From assembly GCA_012934845.2 (NCBI GenBank), contig WNNJ02002996.1:33880-97879 (forward strand): a stretch of DNA of 64,000 nt, written 5' to 3'. Source of the stretch: Pomphorhynchus laevis. Taxonomy: Eukaryota > Acanthocephala > Palaeacanthocephala > Echinorhynchida > Pomphorhynchidae. A model generated the notes under the pieces. That model did no database searches. It was not told where the DNA came from and was given only the letters and a program-made list of their open reading frames with translations. Positions 44,261 to 55,689 of this stretch are shown piece after piece. The position numbers and the translations under genes were made by a program. Positions within the stretch are counted from its first letter, which is position 1, and the number at the start of each line of letters is the position of its first letter.

Positions 44261-45032
44261 CGTATTCTAACCATGACGTGATTAAGTTAAATATTGTAAT
44301 TATCATAAAATATGTCTTATCTAATTTATATATTTAATAAATTATAAAATAAATTATTATAAATAGAAATAACGAATATATACATAAATTAATTAATATA
44401 AATTATAATAATACTAAAATATAAAATAAACGTATGATTTGAAATTATATTTATATAAGATAATTAAATATCAAAGAAATTCGTAAATTATAAAAATATT
44501 CATTAGATACAAATTGTAAAATACTAACTCTTTTGAACAATGAATTGATAGTAAAGTTTAAAAATACGAAAATAGTAAAATTCAAAGGCTAGCAAAATTG
44601 AAAAATAAGATAAATTAAAATGTTGTGAATATTATATGAATATTTACGTATTCTAACCATGACGTGATTAAGTTAAATATTGTAATTATCATAAAATATG
44701 TCTTATCTAATTTATATATTTAATAAATTATAAAATAAATTATTATAAATAGAAATAACGAATATATACATAAATTAATTAATATAAATTATAATAATAC
44801 TAAAATATAAAATAAACGTATGATTTGAAATTATATTTATATAAGATAATTAAATATCAAAGAAATTCGTAAATTATAAAAATATTCATTAGATACAAAT
44901 TGTAAAATACTAACTCTTTTGAACAATGAATTGATAGTAAAGTTTAAAAATACGAAAATAGTAAAATTCAAAGGCTAGCAAAATTGAAAAATAAGATAAA
45001 TTAAAATGTTGTGAATATTATATGAATATTTA
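44261..45032 (+). repeat. 386-bp tandem duplication (2 copies)
   Basis: Copy 1 44261-44646 and copy 2 44647-45032 start cgtattctaaccatgacgtg and read the same as far as I could compare line by line. AT-rich and non-coding. Confidence 0.9.
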
Positions 45033-45886
45033 CAATTTAAATAAATTAGGTTTATTAAATATTGCAAATCTAAAATAGAAATAATTGTTCGATTTTGATA
45101 GTCACACTCATCTAAATATTGTACTATTTAAAATTTAACCATTTCAATTAACCATTTCAATTAAACATTTCAATTATAATTTTTATCACATGTCGATATT
45201 TTTTATTTTATCAAATATTTTTATTTTTTGGGAGTGTAACATTATTTATTGCGATATTCCAAGCAGATAAAAGGAACATCGACTATTTAATTTTAATTTC
45301 GTGTATTATTTTTAGATAAATGGATGATTAAATGAATCAATAATTCCTAGATTATTAAATTTGAATATTTTCAGCAGATAAATATTGAAACATTCTTACA
45401 TACCTGACAAACTCTTTGGTTGATTGTTTGAATAATCAGAAGAAAACGTACTTTCTCTATGCATATTTACAGAAGATTTTTTAATTTTGTTTTGAAATAT
45501 AAGCGTTTACTGTCTTTCTTTCATTTTCAATGACGCATATATTTTAATATTTTACACAATGTTTTCTTACTTTAAAAGTACCAAATAAAGTACAAACTTT
45601 ATTTTTCGTTTTGCTTGCTGCTTGTTAACTTGAATTGACGTTTTATATAAACGGTCAAATAAAGGCGGAAGAACACATTTAAAATATTTAGAGCTGTAGA
45701 AATTGAGGGAGGTAAATAAATTATTTTCAGATAAAGAAAATTACAACGTAACATTGCGTATCAATTGAGTAATAGAGTTACTCATTAATATAGTGGAAAT
45801 AAAAAATAGAAAATAGATATATATCGTATATTTAAAATATAAATAGCTATATATAATAGATAGACTATTAAGTATTAAATAAATTA
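45033..45886. other. Intergenic, nothing recognised
   Basis: AT-rich sequence with a short tandem of accatttcaatta near 45140. No gene or element recognised. Confidence 0.4.
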
Positions 45887-46785
45887 TCACAAGATTGTGT
45901 GAGATATCACAAAATGAACTGTCTGGGATAAACTGGGAGGGATAAAGTGTGCTGGATAAACTAGGATGGATAAACTGGGATGTATAAAGTGTGCTGGATA
46001 AACTGGGCTGGATAAACTGGGCTGGATAAACTGGGCTGGATAAACTGGGCTGGATAAACTGGGCTGGATAAACTGGGATGGATAAACTGTGATGGATAAA
46101 CCATGCGAGGTAAACTGTGAGAGATAAACTGTACAGGAAAAATGCAAGATAATCTGTGTCGAATAAAATGTGAAGGATAAACTTAGCATTAGAAAATGTA
46201 ATAAACTGCGGAATAAACTTTGTGAATTGATAATGCGGATAAGCTTTGCGGGATAAAATTTGCGACATAAATGTTCCAGATGAATTGTGCGCTCTGACTG
46301 TAAAAAATAAACTGTGAGATAAACTGTGAGCGTAAACGAAAAATAAATTGTACGGGATAAACTGTGCAATGTCAACTGTGTGGATAAACTTTGTTGGATA
46401 AACTATGCGGGATAAACTACACGGAAAACTCTGTGCCGCATAAACTGTGCAGGATAAACTGTGGGTGATAAAATGTGCTGGATAAACTATGGGATGAACT
46501 GTGCGGGATAAACATCACAGGATAAACTGGGCGAAATTAACTGTGTAGCATAAACTGTGCGGGATAAACTGTGCGAGATAAACTGTGCGGTATAACCTAT
46601 GTGGAATGAACTGTGTGGAGAACCTGTAAGGGATAACCTGTAAGGGATAAATTGTGTGGAATTAACTGCGAGATGAACTGTGCGGGATGAACTGCGAGGG
46701 ATGAATTGTCGGGATGAACTGTGCAGGATGAACTGCGAGGGATGAATTGTCGTGATGAACTGTGCGGGATGAATTGTGCTGATGG
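45887..46785 (-). repeat. Degenerate ~14-bp minisatellite (GGATAAACTGTGC-type)
   Basis: About 60 degenerate units of ggataaactgtgc / ggataaactgggct, most regular at 45950-46080. The unit lacks stops on the - strand, so long repeated ORFs appear there (SLSSPVYPAQFIQP-like). These are shadows of the repeat rather than a protein gene. Confidence 0.9.
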
Positions 46786-46838
46786 TTGACACTCTCAGCC
46801 GAGATGTCATTTGGAACATGCACATTAGTGGTCATATG

Positions 46839-46886
46839 CTATAGAATTTATCAGCAATCAAAGTTGATTGCTGATAAATTCTATAG
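46839..46886. repeat. Perfect 23-bp-arm hairpin, 2-nt spacer
   Basis: ctatagaatttatcagcaat plus caa (46839-46861) is exactly repeated in reverse complement at 46864-46886. Confidence 0.97.
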
Positions 46887-47690
46887 TATATCACTTATAT
46901 ATAAGCGATATTTAACTTATGTTAAATATATTTATCAATTTTGATTATCAACGCGTATATATAAGTGATATAATATTTATCCTAAACTTGAAATATAAAA
47001 TATATTTGCGTGTATATTTTCAGCGAAGAAATTTAGCAAGCTCAATTTTTCTGCTGATCTACGTTGATTAACCTCATTTTGCATCTACTTTATTGTATTA
47101 AAGATTAATGTTCTAACATGAATATTTATTAACATATATTTTAATTTAATTAAAATATATTAATTCGATGAATTTAAATGCTAATAAAACTTAAATAAAA
47201 TGAATATTTTTTGATTAATAAAAACTTGTTAATAAAATGCTTTGATTCGATAAATGTTTTATGCGAACACTATAGTTAATCAACTCATCTTAATAAAAAT
47301 TATTAATTAAAATCATTTTATATATTTTCAAAATATCTTGTTTTCAAAGATTCACTGAATACTGGATACAGTATTTTGATTGTAAACTGTAATTTTAACG
47401 GTTGTATATTCAATTGAATACAATTGGATGATAGTTAAGTATTTGACAATGTTTCGATCAAACTACATGATCAAATTAACTTGAAGAAAATCTATGAAAT
47501 TTAACGAAACCTTCTTTAAATTGCCTTTAAATCGAAACAGAAGATGGCAAACAAATTCTTATTTCGATTTTTAAATCTGATCGACTCATCAGATTGAGAG
47601 TAGGCGATGGACATATAATAATTTTCGTTGTCATTATATAACAATACTCTTATATACTAACATTGAAGCATATTAAATCACAAAAATCAG
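46887..47690. other. 3' flank of UBR7, nothing recognised
   Basis: AT-rich intergenic sequence downstream of the UBR7 stop codon. No further gene or repeat seen. Confidence 0.4.
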
Positions 47691-48842
47691 TTATTGGTAA
47701 GGCTGATTACATCGATCAGGCAAAATATTCCTATTCTGCAATTCTGATTTCATTTTCTCGAAAAATTCAATAACATCTCGCTCAGTCACAACTTTGCCAG
47801 TTTCTGAACATGTTCTGAAAAACTCCTGTAGCTGTTCCCGAAATTCGCGCATCATTGAAATAACTTCAATTTGCATTGGTCGGTTCAGCTTCTCCAGTAT
47901 AAGTTTAATATCGTCGTCTGTTGTTTTCGCTTTTGAAAGATAATGTTCAATTGTATCAGTAGGATCGATGAGGAAGGATAATCCCTCTAATTCATAAGTG
48001 TATACACATTTTGAACACTTACACAGATAGTCTCGCCAGTTTAACTGCCAGATCGTTGCACGTGAACCGTCAAATATAAGCTGAAGTTCACGCTGCAATA
48101 CTTCTTCGGTCACGCCTTCTTGAACGCTTCCTAATAACTGATTAGCGTATAGAGGAAGTATGCATTTGTTGTCATCAGAGGATTGAGCCCTTAACGACGA
48201 AGCAGTCGTTAATAGTGAGTCAACATCTTCAATTGAAAATAACTCCCGAGTTGTTTGTACGTACGATTGACAATACAGCGGAAAATACGGAATCAGTAAA
48301 GCCATGAATTTATTACTACAAGCTGGACAAATAATCACTGCATCATCTTGTTCTCCGAGTTCAGCAATGTCTATATGCTCAAAGTGAAACCAATCTTCAC
48401 AAATCACGCAACTTATCATATTTGTATCACCGTTGTATGAGCATTCACATGTGCAGTAAAGTCCACGTAGATTATGGTTGTCGTAATTATTTTTAACATT
48501 TATACTGTCCTTATCGCTTTTTAGCTGACATGTCAATTCTGGAAAACGTTCATTGCCACAATCACATCGGTAATTTCTTTTACTCCAAAGTTCGTATAGG
48601 TCGTGATCACTGTGACATTGGATCGAACAGCCATAACATATTGCAGCAGGTAGACATCCATTATCTTGACAGGTTTTACATGAAAATATACCTTGACGAT
48701 TCATATATCCCTTGTTGTAGGTGCATTCCTCTTCAGACGCTTGTCCACGCATTGTCATTTCTTCGAGTTCCATCATTTCATTTTCGTTAACCAAGTCATT
48801 GAGACTAATGACACAATCCTCATCATTTTCATCGGCATCCAT
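47691..48842 (-). CDS. UBR7: UBR7, UBR-box and PHD-finger protein (putative E3 ubiquitin ligase)
   Basis: 383 residues in one exon (human about 425). Start chosen at MDADENDEDC (48842): the 38 codons upstream in frame are hydrophobic intron-like sequence, and a good acceptor (attttatag) lies at 48862, 19 bp before the ATG, so the 5' UTR is probably spliced. UBR box at about residues 38-97 (YNKGYMNRQGIFSCKTCQ, AICYGCSIQCHSDHDLYELW, RNYRCDCGN); PHD finger at about 125-175 (GLYCTCECSYN, MISCVICEDWFHFEHI, IICPACSNKF); helical C-terminus ending NQPYQ. The family binds histones through the PHD and is reported to modify H2B in mammals. The frame is intact. Confidence 0.95.
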   Translation of the reverse strand: MDADENDEDCVISLNDLVNENEMMELEEMTMRGQASEEECTYNKGYMNRQGIFSCKTCQDNGCLPAAICYGCSIQCHSDHDLYELWSKRNYRCDCGNERFPELTCQLKSDKDSINVKNNYDNHNLRGLYCTCECSYNGDTNMISCVICEDWFHFEHIDIAELGEQDDAVIICPACSNKFMALLIPYFPLYCQSYVQTTRELFSIEDVDSLLTTASSLRAQSSDDNKCILPLYANQLLGSVQEGVTEEVLQRELQLIFDGSRATIWQLNWRDYLCKCSKCVYTYELEGLSFLIDPTDTIEHYLSKAKTTDDDIKLILEKLNRPMQIEVISMMREFREQLQEFFRTCSETGKVVTERDVIEFFEKMKSELQNRNILPDRCNQPYQ

Positions 48843-48861
48843 ATGTTCAGTAATACGAAGT

Positions 48862-49456
48862 CTATAAAATATAAGTATTATAAGATTTGTAATTTTATAT
48901 ATATTTATTGCTTTTATTGACAACATAAATGCCACAAAAATATGATTATTGATCAATTACTTTTCATTTTGATGGATAAAACTGTTTGAGTCAAAAATAG
49001 ACACACGAAACTTTACCGGACTGATTAAACTTTACTTATTTGTTAAGTAACATCCACTGAATACAGAAATCAACTTAATAAAATTGAGTTGATTTAATTC
49101 TAATTTGACATTTGATATCTAGTATTAATATGCAGCTTAGCCTTAGTTACATATTAAAACAGCTGGTTTAAGCATTGTCTAAAACGAAATGTTTCTTATA
49201 AAAGCCTTAGAGCCTTAAATATTAATTTAATAAATTAACGGTCAAGCAATGATGAAATTAATCAACAGAACATAGATTATAAAAATTAAAAACTCAATAC
49301 AAGCGTTTCATCGACAACAATCAATTATACCGGGATACTTTCATTCAACCTTTTAGTTCATGCCAACTAAAAATACATGTTTGTGCAAACAAAGCTTTGA
49401 TCGACCATACTAAAAAGATAATTAAATTAATCATATTTTAATAAATTAAAAGATGT
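48862..49456. other. UBR7 upstream region
   Basis: Probable 5'-UTR intron and promoter side of UBR7. AT-rich, with no TATA box or other element I can defend. Confidence 0.35.
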
Positions 49457-50117
49457 AGGTTATAATCCTTGAATCAGTTAATGGCGTGCTTCTGCCAAAG
49501 ACAACTGCGTTCAAATATCTGGGATCAGTCATCTCCAGCACAGGAGGAGTGGCAAAAGACGTCACCACTCGCATCAACGCAAGCTGGACAAAATGGAGAG
49601 CAGCCACTGGAGTTTTGTGCGACAAACGCATGCCAGACAAACTCAAATCGAAGTTCTACAGAAGCGTAATACGGCCTGTAGCAATGTACGGTGCTGAGTG
49701 CTGGGCAATGACAGCAGAAGCACAACGTAAGCTTGGATGCATGGAAACCAAAATGCTAAGGTGGATCGCAGGAAAGACTCGCCTAGATCATGTCCGTAAC
49801 GAAGACATCCGCAAGCGATTTGGCGTAGCACCCATAGCAGACAAACTGAGAGAATCAAGGCTGCGATGGTATGGACATGTAATGAGGGCAGACGTGAACA
49901 CATTAGCGCAGGCACCATTTCAAATCGAGGTCGACGGAAAGAGACCAATAGGAAGACCACAGAAAAGATGGATGGATACCCTTCTTAAGGACATGAAAAT
50001 GGTCGGACTCACGCCCAAAGACGCAGCAAAGAAGGCATTTTGGCGTCAACGATCGTGGCAAGCGGACCCCGTCATACGGGATAAACGCTAAGAAGAAGAA
50101 GGTTATAATCCTTGAAT
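49457..50117 (+). mobile_element. RTE-type LINE, 5'-truncated, with intact 18-bp target duplication
   Basis: The element spans 49475-50099. The duplication aggttataatccttgaat is perfect at 49457-49474 and 50100-50117. The 3' end is a (AAG)n run (taagaagaaga), the kind of short tail RTE elements carry. Contains only the C-terminal part of ORF2. Confidence 0.93.
49486..50091 (+). CDS. C-terminal part of RTE reverse transcriptase (201 codons, open)
   Basis: Begins after the catalytic box: TAFKYLGSVISSTGG, YRSVIRPVAMYGAECWAMTA, KMLRWIAGKTRLDHVRNEDI, LRWYGHVMRA, then GRPQKRWMDTLLKDM, ending RDKR and TAA. The uninterrupted frame and perfect target duplication mark a young insertion. Confidence 0.9.
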   Translation: MLLPKTTAFKYLGSVISSTGGVAKDVTTRINASWTKWRAATGVLCDKRMPDKLKSKFYRSVIRPVAMYGAECWAMTAEAQRKLGCMETKMLRWIAGKTRLDHVRNEDIRKRFGVAPIADKLRESRLRWYGHVMRADVNTLAQAPFQIEVDGKRPIGRPQKRWMDTLLKDMKMVGLTPKDAAKKAFWRQRSWQADPVIRDKR

Positions 50118-50439
50118 ATATATTCAAATTATTTATATGAAATAAATTAAAAACAATACGCGTTTTAACATTTGATTTACAAGCTTAAAGACAATATAGC
50201 CAACATAAGCTACATTTTGATTGCGGAAGGATAGTATCGGAAAACAAACAATTGGTAGAAATGGCGGCACTAAGTTGTTATAGCATCACCATTTACAAAT
50301 ATACGTTTTGCTAAACACCTAGCTTGCTAGATGACGATGAAATAATATCGAGTGACTGTGTCCATAAGTGGACTAAACCCACATACTTGTTATGAATTGA
50401 CTAGATACTACATTCCATGGTTGCATTTATGTAATAAAT
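50118..50439. other. Intergenic, nothing recognised
   Basis: No coding or repeat signature seen. Contains a lone aaatggcggc word (50258) that could be a YY1-like site, not claimed. Confidence 0.3.
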
Positions 50440-52735
50440 TCAGGAGACGCGGTCTATCCTTCTCCCCCAAGACATTACTCGATTTATTCCAAAGCATATT
50501 TACACCCACTTTACTCCGTACATAACCCCTCCACACTCATCTTCATCTCAAGGTCTTTTAACCCTAGTCAAATGCTCTTAAGATCGTCCCTCCTTTTAAA
50601 CTATTCATGTCCAGCCCTGTCTTGTTTAGCTATATCAGTTTGTAAGAACGGTAAACTATCAGTATAGCCAATATCTATAATTCACAAGAACCGATAGCTC
50701 CTAGACCGTATTTTGGGTACTGACTATGACATGTTACTCATTGACTTCACCGACATAACTGGTAGTTAGATTAATGCAGCACTCCGCAAAGTCAGGAACG
50801 ACTACCTTATTCACAAACCACCGTCGTTCACCTTTCATTGCTCAAAAACTAATTCTATCCTCGACATATAACTACTTCATAAGATGTGGATGTTGAAACC
50901 CATCTGTACTGAACAGTCGCGCCAAAAACAGACCACATCTAATGACCTTATTCGTTGGCGGATAGAGGAAGATACGTTGCTTAGAAGGAGGTTTCACTTT
51001 GATCCCATCAGAGTGGCTTTCTTTCAGGCGTCTATCCAACTCTTCCCCAGAATTGGTAATGAAAGTTTGACTGAATTTAATTCCTACCTCTAATCTCAAG
51101 CTACCGCGTTGCTTTCGAGGTTCAGGTTAAAATGCTACACCTTCCCAATCTATCTGTTTCCGCCAGACAAGCCCTCTCGAATTAATACTGGAGCTCTAGA
51201 TATAGGTTCCAGCTGAGCAAGGATATAGCAAGCCTTGCACACCTTAACCATTCCCAGTCTTTCTTTTGGAAGATATTCAAGAAACAGAAGTTTGTCTGCT
51301 GGAGGGACAGGGCTGTGGGATGGATTGGGAGTTTCGGCTTTGACAGAGTTCTGGAAGAGTCGCTATCCCTACACAACTATGGAGCCACTCAATCTCCCCA
51401 ACCAATCCCGTCTTGGGGTGACTTCAGGAGCAGAGACTTATCTGTTACATATATCCTTAACTCCTGGGGACCACTTTCGGGCAATTCCAAATCCGTCGCT
51501 CCGCCATTTTCTCAGGTATGTCAAGTTCTGACAGCCAATCAAAGAAGATAAGTGGTCATCACAATGCTTAGCCTCAACATCCGATGTAGCCGGCATCAAT
51601 ATTAGTTGTAGAATTTTTTTACCCAAACGTAATCCTGTAAAAGATCGCTCGGTCCATACTGCAATAGGTGAAGTGCACATGTTTTGTCAGGATAACAGTC
51701 ATCAGCTTGCTGTGGCTGTTTTTCTAGACTTTTCTACGGCATTCGACCGCATTTCCATTCTTTTTGTTATCTCTTCTCTTAGGTCCCTCGGATTGCCTGC
51801 GAGAATTGTTAACAGGATGGATATATTGCTTACACTAAGTGGTTCTACTATAAAGACGACTCTGATGTGCGTCAGTTCTACTTTATTACTGGTGTGTCTC
51901 AAGGTTCCCCACTTTCTCGAATCTTATATCTTGCTGCCTCTATTAACCTATTCAAAATATTTAAACGTAATCAACATCTAGTGGTATACGCTGATGATAC
52001 CACTGCCCCGATTTCTGGACGCAAGTGCAATTATTTAGTCTCGGACATCAACTGTTTCTTTTTAAGACTAAAAGACCAGCTAGTCATATTAATCTTATTC
52101 TCGACTCCTCTAAATCGCAGGTGGTTGTCTTTCATGGCGCTCCTATCACCAACAAAAAATTGAAGAGATTAGCACTTTCAGCTATATCCTCCATTTTTGC
52201 AAATCAACCACTCCCTACCTTCTCGAGTCGAGTAAAATACCTGGGGTTCACCGTTACGGTGAGCTGGTTGGCGGATGCTGACCTGGATAGACTCAAACGT
52301 ATCCTGAAGAAAGCTAGGTGGGCCCTAAAACGGACTCAGCATCTGTCATTGAATGGGAAAACCCAAGTACGTCTCTGGAGGTACTTGGGCTATCTCGGAA
52401 TTAGTCATATTTTCGAGAGTGTGTCCACCCAGAGCAAAAACTAAGGTTTCTCAAGCTCCTCATTTCGCGATTACTGAGCATAGTCCGCCTCGTTTGGACT
52501 CTTCGGGGGGGGAAATAACCCGGGTGGTTCAGTCGGAGAGCGGTGTGTTGGATTGGCTGGAGGTCTTAGATCCCGCTGGACCTGAGACCGTAACAAAGTT
52601 AAAGAAGCGAACGAATTTTTAACGACCGGCTGTTTTTTTATTGTTTTTGACATGTTTCGTTTTTAATTATTTTTTATCAGTTGTTATTTATTAACAAAAC
52701 CTTTATTTATTTAATAAATCCAATTATTACGCAAA
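50440..52735 (+). mobile_element. Gag+EN+RT LINE, copy C (5'-truncated in the endonuclease)
   Basis: Starts at ETRSILLPQDITRFIPKHI, which matches copy A inside its endonuclease, and continues through SNDLIRWRIEEDTLLRRRF, FLDFSTAFDRISILFVISSL, VVYADDTTAPISG, VKYLGFTVTVSW to a 3' UTR ending aaaacctttatttatttaat. Several frame changes; less decayed than copy B. Confidence 0.88.
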
Positions 52736-53224
52736 CACCAGTTGTGCATATATAGATATATTTTTATTTATAGATTAAATATTTTTGGCAAAGCAATATT
52801 GATCACTTGAGTCAACTAATCTGTTGATCAATGTTAGCAAATGTGTGATGATAATAATTGGTGATGATACATAATATAGCGAAGAATTGTCAATTCAAGC
52901 GATGATTAAATGTCAATTCAAGCGATGATTCTAGGTGTTTTTGTTAAAGGTAATTAAACATGTTTGGGCATTGTTGGACTCTATATCATGTCGGTTGGCG
53001 AAGCCATAACGGTACCTTATAGAATTGCAGTGGCAAGTTCACGCTAAAAAGCTGTAATTGTATAATGAAACAGATCAGCGATTACTGCTCTATGCCTCAA
53101 TCAAGAAAATTGTTTCCTCTTTTCTTTTATGGTCTGTCGACAATGCCGTAAGACTATGGCATGCTGGGAATGATTAATGTTAATATTTTGGTGCTTTTAA
53201 CAGAGAAAATTATTTTAAATTCCG
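52736..53224. other. Intergenic, nothing recognised
   Basis: A 20-bp direct repeat (tgtcaattcaagcgatgatt at about 52889 and 52912) is the only structure seen. Confidence 0.4.
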
Positions 53225-53781
53225 GTAAACAATCACCACATAAAAAGATTAAAGATTTAGCGTAAATATCGTATCATCGACAGCGATGAGACGAAAAGTT
53301 ACGAAGAGTAGGCAGAGTTTGATGCGGATGTGGATGGTGGGCCAGGAGAGTTGGGCAAGATATGTGGATGTGTGGTCGAAGCGACGGAGATGAAAGAGCA
53401 CTCGAACGGCGGTGTTGATTATTCGTTGTAGGGGTAGGATGATGGATTTTGGAGAATTGGTGAAAATGCTAAGGCAGTAATCGATTTTAGGGTAAAGAAG
53501 GGATGCAAGAAGAGAATACAAGAACGGAAGTCGATAAGGGGGCGGATACGGCGGATGTCACGGAGAATTAAGTTAGATGAGCGGACCTTGTCACGGACGA
53601 ACGGTTTAAGGGAAAGGTGATCATCGAAATGGAAGCCTAATAAAGTGAGATTGTGGACTATGGGGATGATCGATGAGGCAAAATATACAGTGGGAAGAGA
53701 TATGTATGGTTTACTGGGGAGGAAGGCATTAATTTCCTTTAAATCGATAATTTTGTATTTACAGACAAAGCCCATTGTCAT
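53225..53781 (-). mobile_element. CR1/L2-type LINE fragment
   Basis: Open pieces on the - strand match the C-terminal half of the LINE at 39328-41925: LTLLGFHFDDHLSLKPFVRD, KVRSSNLILRDIRRIRPLID, then SPKSIILPLQRIINTAVRVL and RRFDHTSTYLAQLSWPTIH. One frame change near 53510. Both ends truncated. Confidence 0.85.
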
Positions 53782-53866
53782 TTAACAATCAGGAAAATCT
53801 TCTTTTTCTTCAGCGTTTGTTCCGCTTCGTTACGGAGTCCGCTTTTTCCACTGTCACGCCGATGGG

Positions 53867-53900
53867 CCTTATTGATGGTTGATGACAACCATCAATAAGG
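53867..53900. repeat. Perfect 15-bp-arm hairpin, 4-nt loop
   Basis: ccttattgatggttg (53867-53881), loop atga, caaccatcaataagg (53886-53900). Confidence 0.97.
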
Positions 53901-54406
53901 TTGATAAACTTTAGCTAAGTTCATTAAGACACCATTTCATATTGTTGATACGACAGTTTTGTTTTACAACTGGATTGTCACTAAGTCTATCGCCAACCTT
54001 TCTCCTTTTTCAGCATTGGCTTGGAACCGGCCATGGCGGAATAATCAGGAAAATAAAAGCACAAAATTGAAATCAGTTAAATGATTGCATGGAAACGTTG
54101 GCAGATTACTTTTAGCCAGCATTCATTACTTTTCAATTGAAAATTTTAAAATTGATGGCAGAACCAATATCTTTAAGCAATCGAAATTTCATACACCAAA
54201 AATCTTTGTCTCAAAAAAAGATTCCAAGTCAATTCGCCTCTAGTAATTCGCGACCCAGTAATGCAAAGTGAGTTTAAACTCACACTAAAATGTTTTTTAT
54301 TGTAAATTTGTTTTTATGAGATTTAATCTAGTCTTTAATAAGTAATAAATAATCATCCACAAATCTACACATTAAGTACATATTTGACTGACCGTTAAAA
54401 TAAAAG

Positions 54407-54660
54407 TCAATTCCATATTTGGCCAACTTTAACATGTCGAATGCAGAAAGCATCGCTGAAGAAGCCCGCAACATGACTGGTTGAATGATGTAAACTAAAT
54501 TCCATATAATGGTAGCTCAGCTGTTTTAACAAACCATTTAAAAACAAAATGAACAAATATAGATCTAATGTAGTGCCTTGGGGTACAACCAATTCTAATT
54601 GCTTGATTCCTGATGATACGTTATTCAAGCGCACTGTAATTATCTGTTCAGGAAGTCTAT
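54407..54660 (-). mobile_element. LINE reverse-transcriptase remnant
   Basis: On the - strand: YRLPEQIITVRLNNVSSGI, then LVVPQGTTLDLYLFILFLNG. This matches the RT block xVPQGSxLGPxLFxLxxNxL. No catalytic DD box follows, so it is short and old. Confidence 0.5.
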
Positions 54661-55689
54661 AATCCAGTCACATGTATTCTAATGTAAATATTAAAATTTC
54701 AACATTGAACTGAATATGGAATTCTAGTAAAGAATTCCGACAAGTCCAATTGAATTGACATCATTAATCGAGCAAAGTGACAGAGACACCTGTATATGTT
54801 ACATTCCCTGTTATAGCTATGATAATCCATTCAATATCAAATTAATATGAAATTACTTCGGAATCAAATTAATATGAAATTAATATTAATTTGATATTAA
54901 TTATATTGAATCACACGCTAATTTCTGCTAAAAATCGATTGAAAGAAACAGAATAAAAATTAGCTTAAAATGTGTAAACGCCATTTTTCACATTAAAGGC
55001 AGCAAGCAATAATTTCAAAGTCGATCACATAATTTCCATCGAATCAAAAATATCAAGAATTGTTAATTATAGCTAAGATATGTGAGTGATTATTCATGAG
55101 TCATTAAAGACAGAAGCAAACAGTGATCATTCAGAACTAAAAGGCAAAAATACAATGTATTGTATGGCGGTATCAGTCTGAACACAGATAGTTTGATTAG
55201 TCGGGCCTCCTTAACAATAATGTAGAATTATGCAGGGAATTCTCACGTTACTTTGAAGATAAAATATATTAGTGAGTATAAAGTAATTTAGGGTAATTTA
55301 TACAAAACAATAAAACGGTTGTTTGACTCGTTCACATAAAACATGCACATAAGAATATCAGACCAAAACTATTTTGCAATGCTGTGTAGTTGATTACTTC
55401 CTGATTACTCGGGAGCAGGACATCCAGCGGATTTCAGCAAATTCAAGTGAATATCAGCTTCAATGAGATCTTCAATGAGATCTTCAGTGACATTAATTTA
55501 ATCAATAACTTAAAGGAATCATTTACATAAACAAACTTTCAATTTCTCGTCCAAGTTCATTAAAATAAGTTCCACTTTCATATTGCTTATTCGAAAAATT
55601 AAATTTCCTGATTAATTAGTTACTTAGTTTGAATATAGACAAAATACGTTGTATCTAATTTATTGTCTTTATTAGACAGAATATGTTAA
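54661..55689. other. Intergenic sequence left of the satellite
   Basis: No gene recognised. A small local repeat (aatatgaaattaatattaat) near 54840-54900. Confidence 0.4.

Noticed and set aside
45741-46825. Three long - strand ORFs rich in S, P, Q, F
   Set aside because: They are shadows of the ~14-bp minisatellite, which has no stop in that frame. Overlapping frames give similar proteins.
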